From contig CALDGV010000703.1 in the NCBI GenBank assembly GCA_937941745.1, positions 1-5,642 on the forward strand: 5,642 nt of DNA. The letters run 5' to 3'. The translations under genes were made by a program, and so were the position numbers. Shown one piece after another: positions 1 to 5,642 of the stretch. Each line of letters opens with the position of its first letter. The first letter of the stretch is position 1. The notes under the pieces were generated by a model. That model searched no databases. It saw only the letters and a program-made list of their open reading frames with translations, and was not told where the DNA came from. This stretch comes from an uncultured Prosthecobacter sp. (GTDB taxonomy: Bacteria; Verrucomicrobiota; Verrucomicrobiia; Verrucomicrobiales; Verrucomicrobiaceae).

Positions 1-932
1 CTCACACGGTCGAACGCCTCCTCGCCTCGGGCGATCATGAAGTGACGATTCTGGACAGCTTCAACGACTACTACAATCCGGCCATCAAGCGTGCCAACGT
101 CAGCGGCTTTGGTGGACGAGTGACGGTGCGTGAAGGCGAACTCACCGATGCGGCGTTCGTGCGTGAGACCTTCGAAGCTGGCAGGTTCGATGCCGTCATC
201 CATCTGGCCGCCCGAGCAGGTGTGCGCCCCTCCATCGCCCAGCCAGAGCTTTACATCGACACCAACATCAAGGGCACCTTCCACCTTCTGGAGGCGGCCC
301 GGAACACCGGCTGCCGCCACTTCGTCTTCGCCAGCAGTTCCTCGGTCTATGGCGTGAACAAAAAGGTGCCGTTCAGCGAGGAGGATCCCATCCTTCAGAC
401 CATCAGCCCGTATGCCATGACCAAGATGGCCGGCGAGCAGATGTGCTCCAACTACAGCCATCTCTATGGCATCAAGACCGTCTGCCTTCGCTTCTTCACG
501 GTTTATGGTCCGCGCCAGCGCCCCGACCTGGCCATCTCCAAATTCACCCGCCTGATTGAGGAGGGGAAGCCTATCGACAAATACGGCGATGGCAGCACCG
601 CACGTGACTACACCTTCATCAGTGACATTGTGGATGGTATCATTGGCGCGCTGAACTACCGCACCGGTCCGATTTGCGACATCTTCAACCTCGGCGGATC
701 GCAGACGGTCACCCTCAATGACCTCATTGACACCATCGAGCAGGCTGTCGGGCAAAAAGCGCAGATCAATCACCTGCCCGACCAGCCGGGCGATGTGCCA
801 TTGACCTCCGCTGATGTCAGCAAGGCGAACCGTCTGCTGCATTTCAAGCCTACAACCACCATCGCTCAGGGGGTGCCGAAATATGTCGAATGGTTCCGTG
901 ACATGAAGGCGCGCGGCGTGGTCGTGGCCTGA
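1..932 (+). CDS. NAD-dependent sugar-nucleotide epimerase, UDP-glucuronate 4-epimerase-like (5' end missing)
   Basis: Cytoplasmic short-chain dehydrogenase/reductase-type enzyme, expected to epimerise or dehydrate an NDP-sugar using bound NAD. The frame is open from base 3 to the TGA at 930-932 and begins in the middle of the Rossmann fold (HTVERLLASGDHEVTILDSF), so the start codon and the GxxGxxG loop lie left of the window; the GTG at 42 is internal. Visible motifs: FNDYYNP after the second beta strand, HLAARAGVRPS, the serine-rich strand before SVYG (330-353), and the catalytic YAMTK (YxxxK; Tyr codon 411-413, Lys 423-425). RFFTVYGPRQRPD and GDGSTARDYTFISDIV are substrate-side motifs of the extended SDR family. 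FNDYY and the TVYGP..RPD block resemble UDP-glucuronate 4-epimerases (CapI/WbpP type) more than GalE. The exact substrate is not fixed by sequence; GDP-mannose dehydratase or another NDP-hexose epimerase remain possible. The family is certain, the specificity moderate. Confidence 0.93.
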   Translation, partial: HTVERLLASGDHEVTILDSFNDYYNPAIKRANVSGFGGRVTVREGELTDAAFVRETFEAGRFDAVIHLAARAGVRPSIAQPELYIDTNIKGTFHLLEAARNTGCRHFVFASSSSVYGVNKKVPFSEEDPILQTISPYAMTKMAGEQMCSNYSHLYGIKTVCLRFFTVYGPRQRPDLAISKFTRLIEEGKPIDKYGDGSTARDYTFISDIVDGIIGALNYRTGPICDIFNLGGSQTVTLNDLIDTIEQAVGQKAQINHLPDQPGDVPLTSADVSKANRLLHFKPTTTIAQGVPKYVEWFRDMKARGVVVA

Positions 933-973
933 CTCCAGATTCGGCGCAACATCCCTCTGCCAGCCCCGTTTCC

Positions 974-990
974 GGAGGACTTCCACCTCC
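974..990 (+). promoter_or_regulatory. Shine-Dalgarno-like GGAGG inside a start-proximal hairpin
   Basis: GGAGG at 974-978 is the only Shine-Dalgarno-like sequence before the esterase ATG at 991, at a rather long spacing of 12 bases. It can pair perfectly with CCTCC at 986-990, which touches the ATG, leaving a 7-base loop (979-985). If the hairpin forms in the mRNA, it would bury the ribosome-binding site. The pairing is seen directly; a regulatory role is inference, and a 5-bp stem could be chance. Confidence 0.4.
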
Positions 991-2724
991 ATGAAACTGG
1001 TTTTCTCCCTCCTTCTCGGGCTCCCCTGCGCGCTCTTCGCCGAGCTCAGCCTTCCTCACTTTTTCTCCGACCACATGGTGCTCCAACGGGAGCGGGCCGC
1101 CGCCATCTGGGGCAAGGCGGATGCCGGTGCAGAAGTGAAGGTCGCCTTCAAGGGCAGGACGGCCAGCACCAAGGCGGGCCAGGATGGCCGCTGGCGCACG
1201 CAGATCGAAACAGGCGTGGCCGATGACCAGGGTGCCGTGCTGACGATTTCAGCAGGCGCGGACCGCCGGGAAATCCAGGATGTGCTGGTGGGTGAGGTCT
1301 GGTTCGCCTCCGGCCAGTCCAACATGTACTACACCCTGAACCGCCCGGCGGAGTATGCGGGGCTCATCGCAGAATCGAAGCATCCCGCTCTGCGCATGTT
1401 CAACGCTCCGCTCGTCACCGCCGCCGAAAATCAGGAGGACATCGCAGGTGCATGGCAGGCCGCCACCCCGGAAACCGTGCCCACTTTCTCCGCCGTGGCC
1501 TTTTTCTTCGCCCGCAAGCTTCACCTCGAACTGGGGGTGCCGGTCGGCGTCATCAAGTCCGCCTGGGGAGGCAAGCCGGTGGAGACTTTCACAAGCCGTG
1601 AAGCCCTGAACACTCTGCCAGGCACGAAAGCGCTGGTGGACACCCTCCTGAAGGAAGAATCCAGCTTCGATCCAGCCAAGGCGCAAACGGCCTACGAGAC
1701 CAAACTGGAGCAGTGGAAAGCCTCCATGGCCGCCGCCAAGGGAAAATCTGCCGATGAACGCAAGCGCCTGCCCAAGAAGCCAGATGCGCCGAAACGTCCG
1801 CTGCTCACCGAGGGCAAGCCCGGCGTGCTTTTCGCCTCCATGATTCATCCCTTTGTCGGCTACACCCTGCGCGGTGCCATCTGGTATCAGGGCGAGGGCA
1901 ACGCCAAGCCGGGCGCCGTGCCTTACGACCAGACCCTGCCGCTCATGATCAACGACTGGCGGAAGCGCTGGAACGACGAATTCTCATTCTACTACGTCCA
2001 GCTCGCCAGCTACCGCGCTCCCTCCACGGAACCAGGCACTGCCGATCCCTGGCCGCTTGTTCAGGACAGGATGCGCCTCGTGCTGGGCACCACGCCCAAG
2101 ACTGGCATGGCGGTCATCAATGATGTCGGTGAAGCCAACGACATCCACCCTCGGAACAAAAAAGACCCAGGCGAACGGCTGGCACGCTGGGCCCTAGCCA
2201 AGGACTACGGACGCGAACTGGTCTATTCCGGACCTCTCTTCAAATCGAGCGAGGTGAAGGAGGGAGCCATCCGCGTCAGCTTTGACCACAGCGGAACAGG
2301 CCTGAAGGCCCGCGATGGTGGTCCGCTGAAGCGTTTCGAGATCGCCGGAGCCGACAAGGTCTGGAAATGGGCGGATGCCAGACTTGATGGCAAGGATGCT
2401 GTGCTGGTCAGCAGCAGCGAAGTGAAGCAGCCCGTGGCCGTCCGTTATGCCTGGGCCTCCAATCCTGAAGGTGCCAACCTCGTGAACAGTGAGGGATTGC
2501 CTGCTTCTGTTTTCAGAACCGATGACTGGGACGACGTGGAAGTAAAGGTGGACACCACGGCCCTCAGAGCTGCGGAAGAACGCCGGGCTCTCGCTGACGA
2601 GATCAAGGCACTGGCCGCCCGCCGCCAGAAGCTCGATCGCAAAAGCCCCGAATACCAGGCGCTGAGCAAAAAGTTTCAGGAGCTCATGACCCGCTACAAA
2701 GCAGGTGCTCCCAAAAAGGGATAA
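991..2724 (+). CDS. Secreted sialate O-acetylesterase family (SGNH-type) carbohydrate esterase
   Basis: Predicted to remove O-acetyl groups from sugars outside the cytoplasm. Residues 1-17 (MKLVFSLLLGLPCALFA) form a signal peptide, supporting the ATG at 991. An N-terminal beta-sandwich region opens with LPHFFSDHMVLQRE, typical of the family. The nucleophile motif ASGQSNM has Ser110; SAWGGKPVE (190-198) is the oxyanion-side block; WYQGEGN (298-304) is the third block, with Gly303 where Ser is more usual; DIHPRNK supplies the likely Asp384/His386 acid-base pair, so the catalytic set is complete. A Lys/Pro-rich charged stretch at about 215-275 separates the blocks. Residues about 522-577 are a charged, probably coiled-coil tail after the usual final beta domain. 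'Sialate' is inherited from the family name; plant or algal acetylated polysaccharides are as likely as substrates. It follows the epimerase by 58 bases on the same strand, so co-transcription is possible but unproven. Confidence 0.93.
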   Translation: MKLVFSLLLGLPCALFAELSLPHFFSDHMVLQRERAAAIWGKADAGAEVKVAFKGRTASTKAGQDGRWRTQIETGVADDQGAVLTISAGADRREIQDVLVGEVWFASGQSNMYYTLNRPAEYAGLIAESKHPALRMFNAPLVTAAENQEDIAGAWQAATPETVPTFSAVAFFFARKLHLELGVPVGVIKSAWGGKPVETFTSREALNTLPGTKALVDTLLKEESSFDPAKAQTAYETKLEQWKASMAAAKGKSADERKRLPKKPDAPKRPLLTEGKPGVLFASMIHPFVGYTLRGAIWYQGEGNAKPGAVPYDQTLPLMINDWRKRWNDEFSFYYVQLASYRAPSTEPGTADPWPLVQDRMRLVLGTTPKTGMAVINDVGEANDIHPRNKKDPGERLARWALAKDYGRELVYSGPLFKSSEVKEGAIRVSFDHSGTGLKARDGGPLKRFEIAGADKVWKWADARLDGKDAVLVSSSEVKQPVAVRYAWASNPEGANLVNSEGLPASVFRTDDWDDVEVKVDTTALRAAEERRALADEIKALAARRQKLDRKSPEYQALSKKFQELMTRYKAGAPKKG

Positions 2725-2737
2725 CCTGAGTGACCGA

Positions 2738-2767
2738 ATCGCCTCGTGAAAACCGCCACGAGGCGAT
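2738..2767. terminator. Perfect 11-bp hairpin between convergent genes
   Basis: ATCGCCTCGTG (2738-2748) and CACGAGGCGAT (2757-2767) are perfect inverted copies around an 8-base loop. The hairpin lies 13 bases past the esterase stop and 18 bases past the DUF1552 stop, which is where a shared terminator for convergent genes belongs. Neither side has a T-tract, so it is not a textbook intrinsic terminator; it may work with Rho, block readthrough, or protect 3' ends of both mRNAs. The structure is certain, the function inferred from position. Confidence 0.7.
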
Positions 2768-2785
2768 GATCCTCGAAACGACGCC

Positions 2786-4183
2786 TCAGACCAAGCCCTG
2801 CAAGGTGCCCGTGCTGTCGCCAAAGCGTTCTGCACGGACCCCGCCAAGCTGGAGCAGGCTCAGGAAGAGGTTGCACATGGGCGTGTCGTCCTTGCTGACA
2901 AGGTGACGGCCGCCCTGAAGACCTCCGCCATGACCCGCCAGCACCAGCGGAAGATTCTTGGGGCTGTGGGCGTTGCCGTCGCGCATGCTGGAGCCGAAAA
3001 GCAGCAGCGTGTGATCCAGCAGCGTGCCATCCCCTTCCTTGATCGACTGCATGCGGTCAATCAGGTGTGCGAACTGCTCCGCATGCCAGGTGTTGATCTT
3101 CTGGTATTGCTCCAGCTTCTCAGGCTTGTTTTCGTGATGTGAACACTCGTGGTGGCCGTGCTTCACACCATCGAGGAAGGTAAAGCTCTTGCCACTGACA
3201 GCCCAGCCGAACATGAAGGTGCTCACGCGTGTGCTGTCGCTCCAGAAACCGAGGGTCATCAGCTCCATCATGAGGCGCGAATGCTCCGTGTGATCCAGCC
3301 GCAGGCGGCCGCCAGGATCTTTCTGCTGCGCCATGGCTCCGGCGATGCGCTTGTCGAGGTTTGCGATGGCCTCCCGCGCCGCAGGATCGAGGTTTTCACC
3401 GCTCGCCACACGGGCGATGTCCGCCTCGATGCGCTGCTCCACGCTGCGAATGCTTTCCAGGTATTCATCCAGGCGTCGCTGATCATCTTTGCCCACACGC
3501 CCGCGCAGGGCCTTGGCTTCGGAGAGCACCAGATCGAGCACGCTTTTGTTCTCCAGCGCCGAGGCTTTTCTCTGCTGTGGGTTCTCACGAAAGAGGCGGT
3601 CGAAGACAAACCGCGGGTTGATCTCGGGCGGCAGCGGCGTGGTGGGAGTACGCCATGCGATGTGCGAGCCGTAGAGCATCGTGTAGTTCACGTTGAAGTC
3701 CACGCCTGTCATCACGGGCTCCGTGCCCAGTTCCAGCGAGGGAAAGCGCGACTGGCCGCCGGCCTGCTCGGCAAAGACCTGATCAAAGCTCACGCCACAG
3801 CGCAGGTTCTTGCCCGTGGTCTTTTCGATCTCCGTGCCAGTGAGCCAGTTGGCCGTCTTGGCATAATGCCCGTCACCCCCACGGCAGTTTGCATGCCCCA
3901 GGTGCGTGAGCACGTTGATGTGCTGGCGATGCCTCTCCAGCGGCTTCAGGATGGGTGAAAACTGGAATTCCCTGCCCACACCCTCCGGCGTCCAGCAGTC
4001 CTGGCGGACGCCGTTGGGCATGAAAAGCACCCCGAGCCGGGTGGGAAAGGCCGCCGCCTGGCCCTGCACAGCACGTGCCGAAGGCCGCATCACATCAAGG
4101 AACGGCAGAGCGATGGTGGCACCCAGACCACGCAGGGTGGCGCGGCGGGAAAGCGGCTCTCGGGGAATGGAAATATAGCTCAT
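2786..4183 (-). CDS. HxxSHH motif (DUF1552) exported protein of unknown function
   Basis: Member of the DUF1552 family (Pfam HxxSHH), common in Planctomycetes and Verrucomicrobia and without a proven activity. The ATG at 4183 gives 465 residues; a TTG immediately before it is a less likely start, and no clear Shine-Dalgarno precedes either. The leader PLSRRATLRGLGATIALPFL (10-29) has twin arginines (13-14) before a moderately hydrophobic stretch, consistent with Tat export of a folded and possibly metal-bearing protein. The family pattern is complete: RLGVLFMPNG (49-58), GGDGHYAKTANWLTG (102-116), the signature HECSHH (345-350) within a His-rich segment, LLLFGSSMRDGN further on, and the closing LGGVRAERFGDSTGTL. 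Family relatives usually sit beside a large DUF1592/DUF1588-type cytochrome-like gene; none is here, since the upstream neighbour is a tRNA. The metal-binding idea is inference from the histidines. Confidence 0.92.
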   Translation of the reverse strand: MSYISIPREPLSRRATLRGLGATIALPFLDVMRPSARAVQGQAAAFPTRLGVLFMPNGVRQDCWTPEGVGREFQFSPILKPLERHRQHINVLTHLGHANCRGGDGHYAKTANWLTGTEIEKTTGKNLRCGVSFDQVFAEQAGGQSRFPSLELGTEPVMTGVDFNVNYTMLYGSHIAWRTPTTPLPPEINPRFVFDRLFRENPQQRKASALENKSVLDLVLSEAKALRGRVGKDDQRRLDEYLESIRSVEQRIEADIARVASGENLDPAAREAIANLDKRIAGAMAQQKDPGGRLRLDHTEHSRLMMELMTLGFWSDSTRVSTFMFGWAVSGKSFTFLDGVKHGHHECSHHENKPEKLEQYQKINTWHAEQFAHLIDRMQSIKEGDGTLLDHTLLLFGSSMRDGNAHSPKNLPLVLAGHGGGLQGGRHLVSKDDTPMCNLFLSLLQLGGVRAERFGDSTGTLQGLV

Positions 4184-4261
4184 CAAAATGCAGAATGAGC
4201 CGAGGCTACGCAGCCGGCAGGACCGCGCTTTCGGAAAATGACCTGCGGTGAACCTCAGCGG

Positions 4262-4276
4262 AACAGAAAATCTGTT
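4262..4276. repeat. Perfect 15-base palindrome (6-3-6), operator-like
   Basis: AACAGA-AAA-TCTGTT is a perfect inverted repeat with a 3-base spacer. It lies between the divergent DUF1552 gene (start 79 bases to the left) and tRNA-Val (start 42 bases to the right), where both promoters should be. Its A/T-rich, symmetric form resembles a dimeric repressor site, but no regulator gene is visible and no promoter is convincing enough to position it against. Confidence 0.35.
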
Positions 4277-4317
4277 GGACGAATGCCGGGAGCGTTGCTT
4301 TTACTGCGTCCCGCGAT

Positions 4318-4392
4318 GCACGGATAGCTCAGCGGTAGAGCGTCTGTCTTACACACAGATGGTCGGGGGTTCGAATCCCTCTCCGTGTACCA
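4318..4392 (+). tRNA. tRNA-Val(UAC), CCA encoded
   Basis: A full cloverleaf folds by hand. The acceptor GCACGGA (4318-4324) pairs with TCCGTGT (4382-4388), closing with a G1-U72 wobble. D arm GCTC/GAGC (4327-4330, 4338-4341); anticodon stem TCTGT/ACAGA (4343-4347, 4355-4359); loop CTTACAC with anticodon TAC at 4350-4352, reading GUA and other GUN valine codons; 5-base variable loop; T arm GGGGG/CCCTC with loop TTCGAAT (4370-4376). A73 is at 4389 and CCA at 4390-4392 is genomic. The gene stands alone, divergent from DUF1552 and convergent with DUF1080. T4317 could pair with A73 and extend the acceptor stem of the precursor. Confidence 0.97.
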
Positions 4393-4394
4393 TG

Positions 4395-4425
4395 AAAAAA
4401 GCCTCGCTCCGGATGGAACGAGGCT
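4395..4425 (-). terminator. Intrinsic terminator of the DUF1080 gene
   Basis: On the minus strand AGCCTCG and CGAGGCT (plus 4419-4425 and 4400-4406) form a 7-bp stem. It continues, after one mismatch, with three more pairs (4415-4417 with 4408-4410) and a 4-base loop. The stem is followed directly by six T residues (A-run at plus 4395-4400), a classic Rho-independent terminator placed 25 bases after the DUF1080 stop. In the plus direction the same hairpin begins 8 bases after the tRNA CCA but has no T-tract. Confidence 0.88.
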
Positions 4426-4450
4426 CTGAGGAAACCGAGTGGAGGCCGGA

Positions 4451-5272
4451 TCAGGGGAGCGGGCGAATCCAGACATTGCGCAGGCGCACTGGAGGCTCGT
4501 TTTTGTGATCCTGAATGCGGATCGGAGCCTTGGCCGGGAAGCTGCCGCTGTAGTCGGTGATGTTCTTGTGCTTGGTGGGCCCCATGATCTTGGTGTGGTT
4601 CTGCACGCAGATGCCGTTCACGAAGGTCGTGATGTAGGCTGGCTCGACCACTTTGTCGCCTTCCAGCTTGGGTGCCTTGAAGACGATGTCATAGACCTGC
4701 CATTCACCGGAGGGGCGCACGGCATTGACGAGGGGAGGCGTCTGACCATAAATCGCACCAACCATGCCGTCGGCATAGGTGGGGTTGTTGTAGGCATCCA
4801 CAATCTGGGACTCATAGAGGTCCATGAAGAAGACGCCGGCATTGCCTTTCTTCTGGGAATTACCCTTCGTGTGAGGCTCGCTCTTCCATTCCAGGTGCAG
4901 CTGGCAGCTGGCGAATTCCTGCTTCGTCCAGCAGTCACCACCGTCGATCAGCAGTTCACCGTTCTCGATCTTCCACGGGCAGGGAGCCCATTCGGCGGTG
5001 GGCTTGCCTTTGGCATCCTTCTTCTTGCCCTGGAGCGCCTCCGTGGAAGCACCGTTGAAGATGATGATGGCGTCCGCTGGGGGATCACCCGGCTTGGCTC
5101 CGGGCTTCACCGGGTCTGGGCGGGGACGGTCGATGTCATGGACCTTCCATTTTGTGCCAGGGATCACAGGTGTGTCGGAATAGCCGATGGGGGAAGGCTT
5201 GTCGTCGGCAGCAAAAGAAGCGCCACCGGCAAAGGCCAGCGCAAAAAGGAGGCGGGAGAGGTTTGAGTGCAT
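4451..5272 (-). CDS. Secreted DUF1080 protein (3-keto-disaccharide hydrolase family)
   Basis: A jelly-roll (concanavalin-like) fold family, PF06439, now named 3-keto-disaccharide hydrolase after characterised members; many copies occur in Planctomycetes and Verrucomicrobia. The ATG at 5272 gives 273 residues and places a clean signal peptide first (residues 1-21, RLLFALAFAGGASFA then ADD). A GTG 45 bases earlier would bury that signal and is rejected. The mature N-terminus has the subgroup's GYSDTPVIPGTKWKVHD (30-46), then a Pro-rich linker. The domain proper begins at DAIIIFNG (67-74), continues through WKIENGELLIDGG (100-112), GNAGVFFMDLYESQIVDAYN (143-162), and ADGMVGAIYGQTPPLVNAVR, and ends with an RLRNVWIRPLP strand. 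A Lys-rich loop (83-90) is present. The substrate is unknown and an endoglycosidase or binding role is possible. The upstream gene lies on the same strand 58 bases away, with a hairpin between them; a strong terminator follows. Confidence 0.92.
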   Translation of the reverse strand: MHSNLSRLLFALAFAGGASFAADDKPSPIGYSDTPVIPGTKWKVHDIDRPRPDPVKPGAKPGDPPADAIIIFNGASTEALQGKKKDAKGKPTAEWAPCPWKIENGELLIDGGDCWTKQEFASCQLHLEWKSEPHTKGNSQKKGNAGVFFMDLYESQIVDAYNNPTYADGMVGAIYGQTPPLVNAVRPSGEWQVYDIVFKAPKLEGDKVVEPAYITTFVNGICVQNHTKIMGPTKHKNITDYSGSFPAKAPIRIQDHKNEPPVRLRNVWIRPLP

Positions 5273-5289
5273 GGAGAGGGCAGCAAACG

Positions 5290-5307
5290 AGCCGGAGTGT
5301 GCCGGCT
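5290..5307 (-). terminator. Inverted repeat between the ComEC-like and DUF1080 genes, possible weak terminator
   Basis: AGCCGG (5290-5295) and CCGGCT (5302-5307) are perfect inverted copies with a 6-base loop, lying 23 bases past the ComEC-like stop and 17 bases before the DUF1080 ATG. On the minus strand only three T residues follow, so termination would be weak. The repeat could instead be a leader hairpin in the DUF1080 mRNA. Confidence 0.35.
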
Positions 5308-5330
5308 TTGCAAGCACCGTCTCGCTCCGT

Positions 5331-5642
5331 TCAGCGCTTCTGCGGCGGCAGGAACAGCGTTTCTCCGCTTCGATAAGCCTTGATTTGCGCGCCCTGCCCG
5401 CTCACGCCAATCCCGATGCCTCCGGAGATCTCCAGTTCAAAGTGCCGGATACCTTTGGAACGGCAGAATTCGCGGACACGCTCCGGCAGACGCTCTTCGG
5501 CAAAACGGGAGTCACTTTCGCTGACCACCAGGCGCGGCGCAGCAGCCGCCAGAAACTCGGGAAGGCCGCCTGCATCGCGTGGGTGACAGCCATGCACCAG
5601 CACGTCGCAGCGCAGGTCGGCACGGCGCTCCAGAAGGCGCTT
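5331..5642 (-). CDS. ComEC/Rec2-like protein, C-terminal metallo-beta-lactamase-fold end (partial)
   Basis: Only the last 103 codons are inside the window; the frame is open to the right edge and no start is present (the GTG at 5603 is internal). The visible part starts with KRLLERRADLRCDVLVHG, followed by LPEFLAAAAPRLVV. This order matches the end of the ComEC metallo-beta-lactamase domain, where a leucine-rich helix and 'ADVL' strand lead into a HHGS-type metal motif and a 'FL.AV.PR..V' helix. Here the HHGS position reads HGCHPRD (visible residues 17-23), so the canonical His pair is altered. A basic helix (FAEERLPERVREFCRSKG) and short beta strands ending GETLFLPPQKR close the protein. ComEC is the inner-membrane channel for DNA uptake. 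Because the membrane part is not visible, a stand-alone MBL-fold hydrolase is the alternative. Identity rests on local pattern only. Confidence 0.65.
   Translation of the reverse strand, partial: KRLLERRADLRCDVLVHGCHPRDAGGLPEFLAAAAPRLVVSESDSRFAEERLPERVREFCRSKGIRHFELEISGGIGIGVSGQGAQIKAYRSGETLFLPPQKR

Noticed and set aside
1021..1032. Possible lipoprotein cysteine (LPC) in the esterase signal
   Set aside because: Proline at -1 and the surrounding residues do not fit a lipobox; an ordinary signal peptide with cleavage near residue 17 fits better.
1249..1848. Minus-strand 199-codon frame opposite the esterase
   Set aside because: Covers the catalytic blocks of the esterase in antisense and shows no family features.
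3149..3958. Plus-strand 269-codon frame opposite the DUF1552 gene
   Set aside because: Shadow of a clearly recognised gene, rich in His/Ala/Arg from reverse-strand codon bias, with no recognisable domain.
4275..4305. Candidate tRNA promoter: TTGGAC (4275-4280) and TTTACT (4300-4305)
   Set aside because: The -35 matches consensus at only three positions and the 19-base spacer is long, so I do not annotate a promoter.
4255..4476. Minus-strand 73-codon frame across the tRNA, containing RDSNPRPSVCKTDALPLSYP
   Set aside because: This peptide is a well-known artefact of translating the reverse strand of a tRNA gene. The region is fully explained by tRNA-Val and the terminator.
4439..5266. Plus-strand 275-codon frame opposite the DUF1080 gene
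   Set aside because: Exact antisense shadow in G+C-rich coding DNA; the minus strand has a signal peptide and complete family motifs, and the plus frame resembles no known family.
5273..5317. Longer DUF1080 start at the GTG at 5317
   Set aside because: It would add 15 residues before an otherwise perfect signal peptide; the ATG at 5272 is preferred.

Overview
The window is about 60% G+C by eye and looks like a chromosomal segment from the Planctomycetes-Verrucomicrobia group, with Verrucomicrobiaceae (Prosthecobacter/Verrucomicrobium-like) as the best guess. The basis is the mix of protein families: an exported sialate O-acetylesterase-type SGNH esterase, a HxxSHH (DUF1552) protein and a DUF1080 (3-keto-disaccharide hydrolase) protein, all strongly expanded in that group. 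The assignment is an inference; no 16S or other marker is present.

Layout, left to right. (1) The 3' part of a NAD-dependent sugar-nucleotide epimerase gene (+), resembling UDP-glucuronate 4-epimerases and cut by the left edge inside the Rossmann fold. (2) A secreted 577-residue esterase of the sialate O-acetylesterase family (+), 58 bases downstream, whose only Shine-Dalgarno-like sequence lies in a perfect small hairpin touching the ATG. (3) A perfect 11-bp hairpin between convergent genes. (4) A HxxSHH/DUF1552 protein with a twin-arginine type leader (-). (5) A gap of about 130 bases holding a perfect 15-base palindrome. (6) tRNA-Val(UAC) with encoded CCA (+). (7) A strong intrinsic terminator, oriented for the minus strand, three bases beyond the tRNA. 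(8) A secreted DUF1080 protein (-). (9) A short gap with an inverted repeat. (10) The 3' end of a ComEC/Rec2-like gene (-), cut by the right edge.

The esterase, DUF1552 and DUF1080 proteins all carry export signals and belong to families linked to breakdown of decorated polysaccharides outside the cytoplasm. They sit in separate transcription units and do not form an obvious operon. The epimerase may feed synthesis of surface polysaccharide. I see no mobile element, CRISPR array, phage gene or defence system. The region looks like an ordinary chromosome, and the points of interest are small: the sequestered ribosome-binding site, the tRNA acceptor wobble, the intergenic palindrome, the partnerless DUF1552 gene and the divergent ComEC motif.
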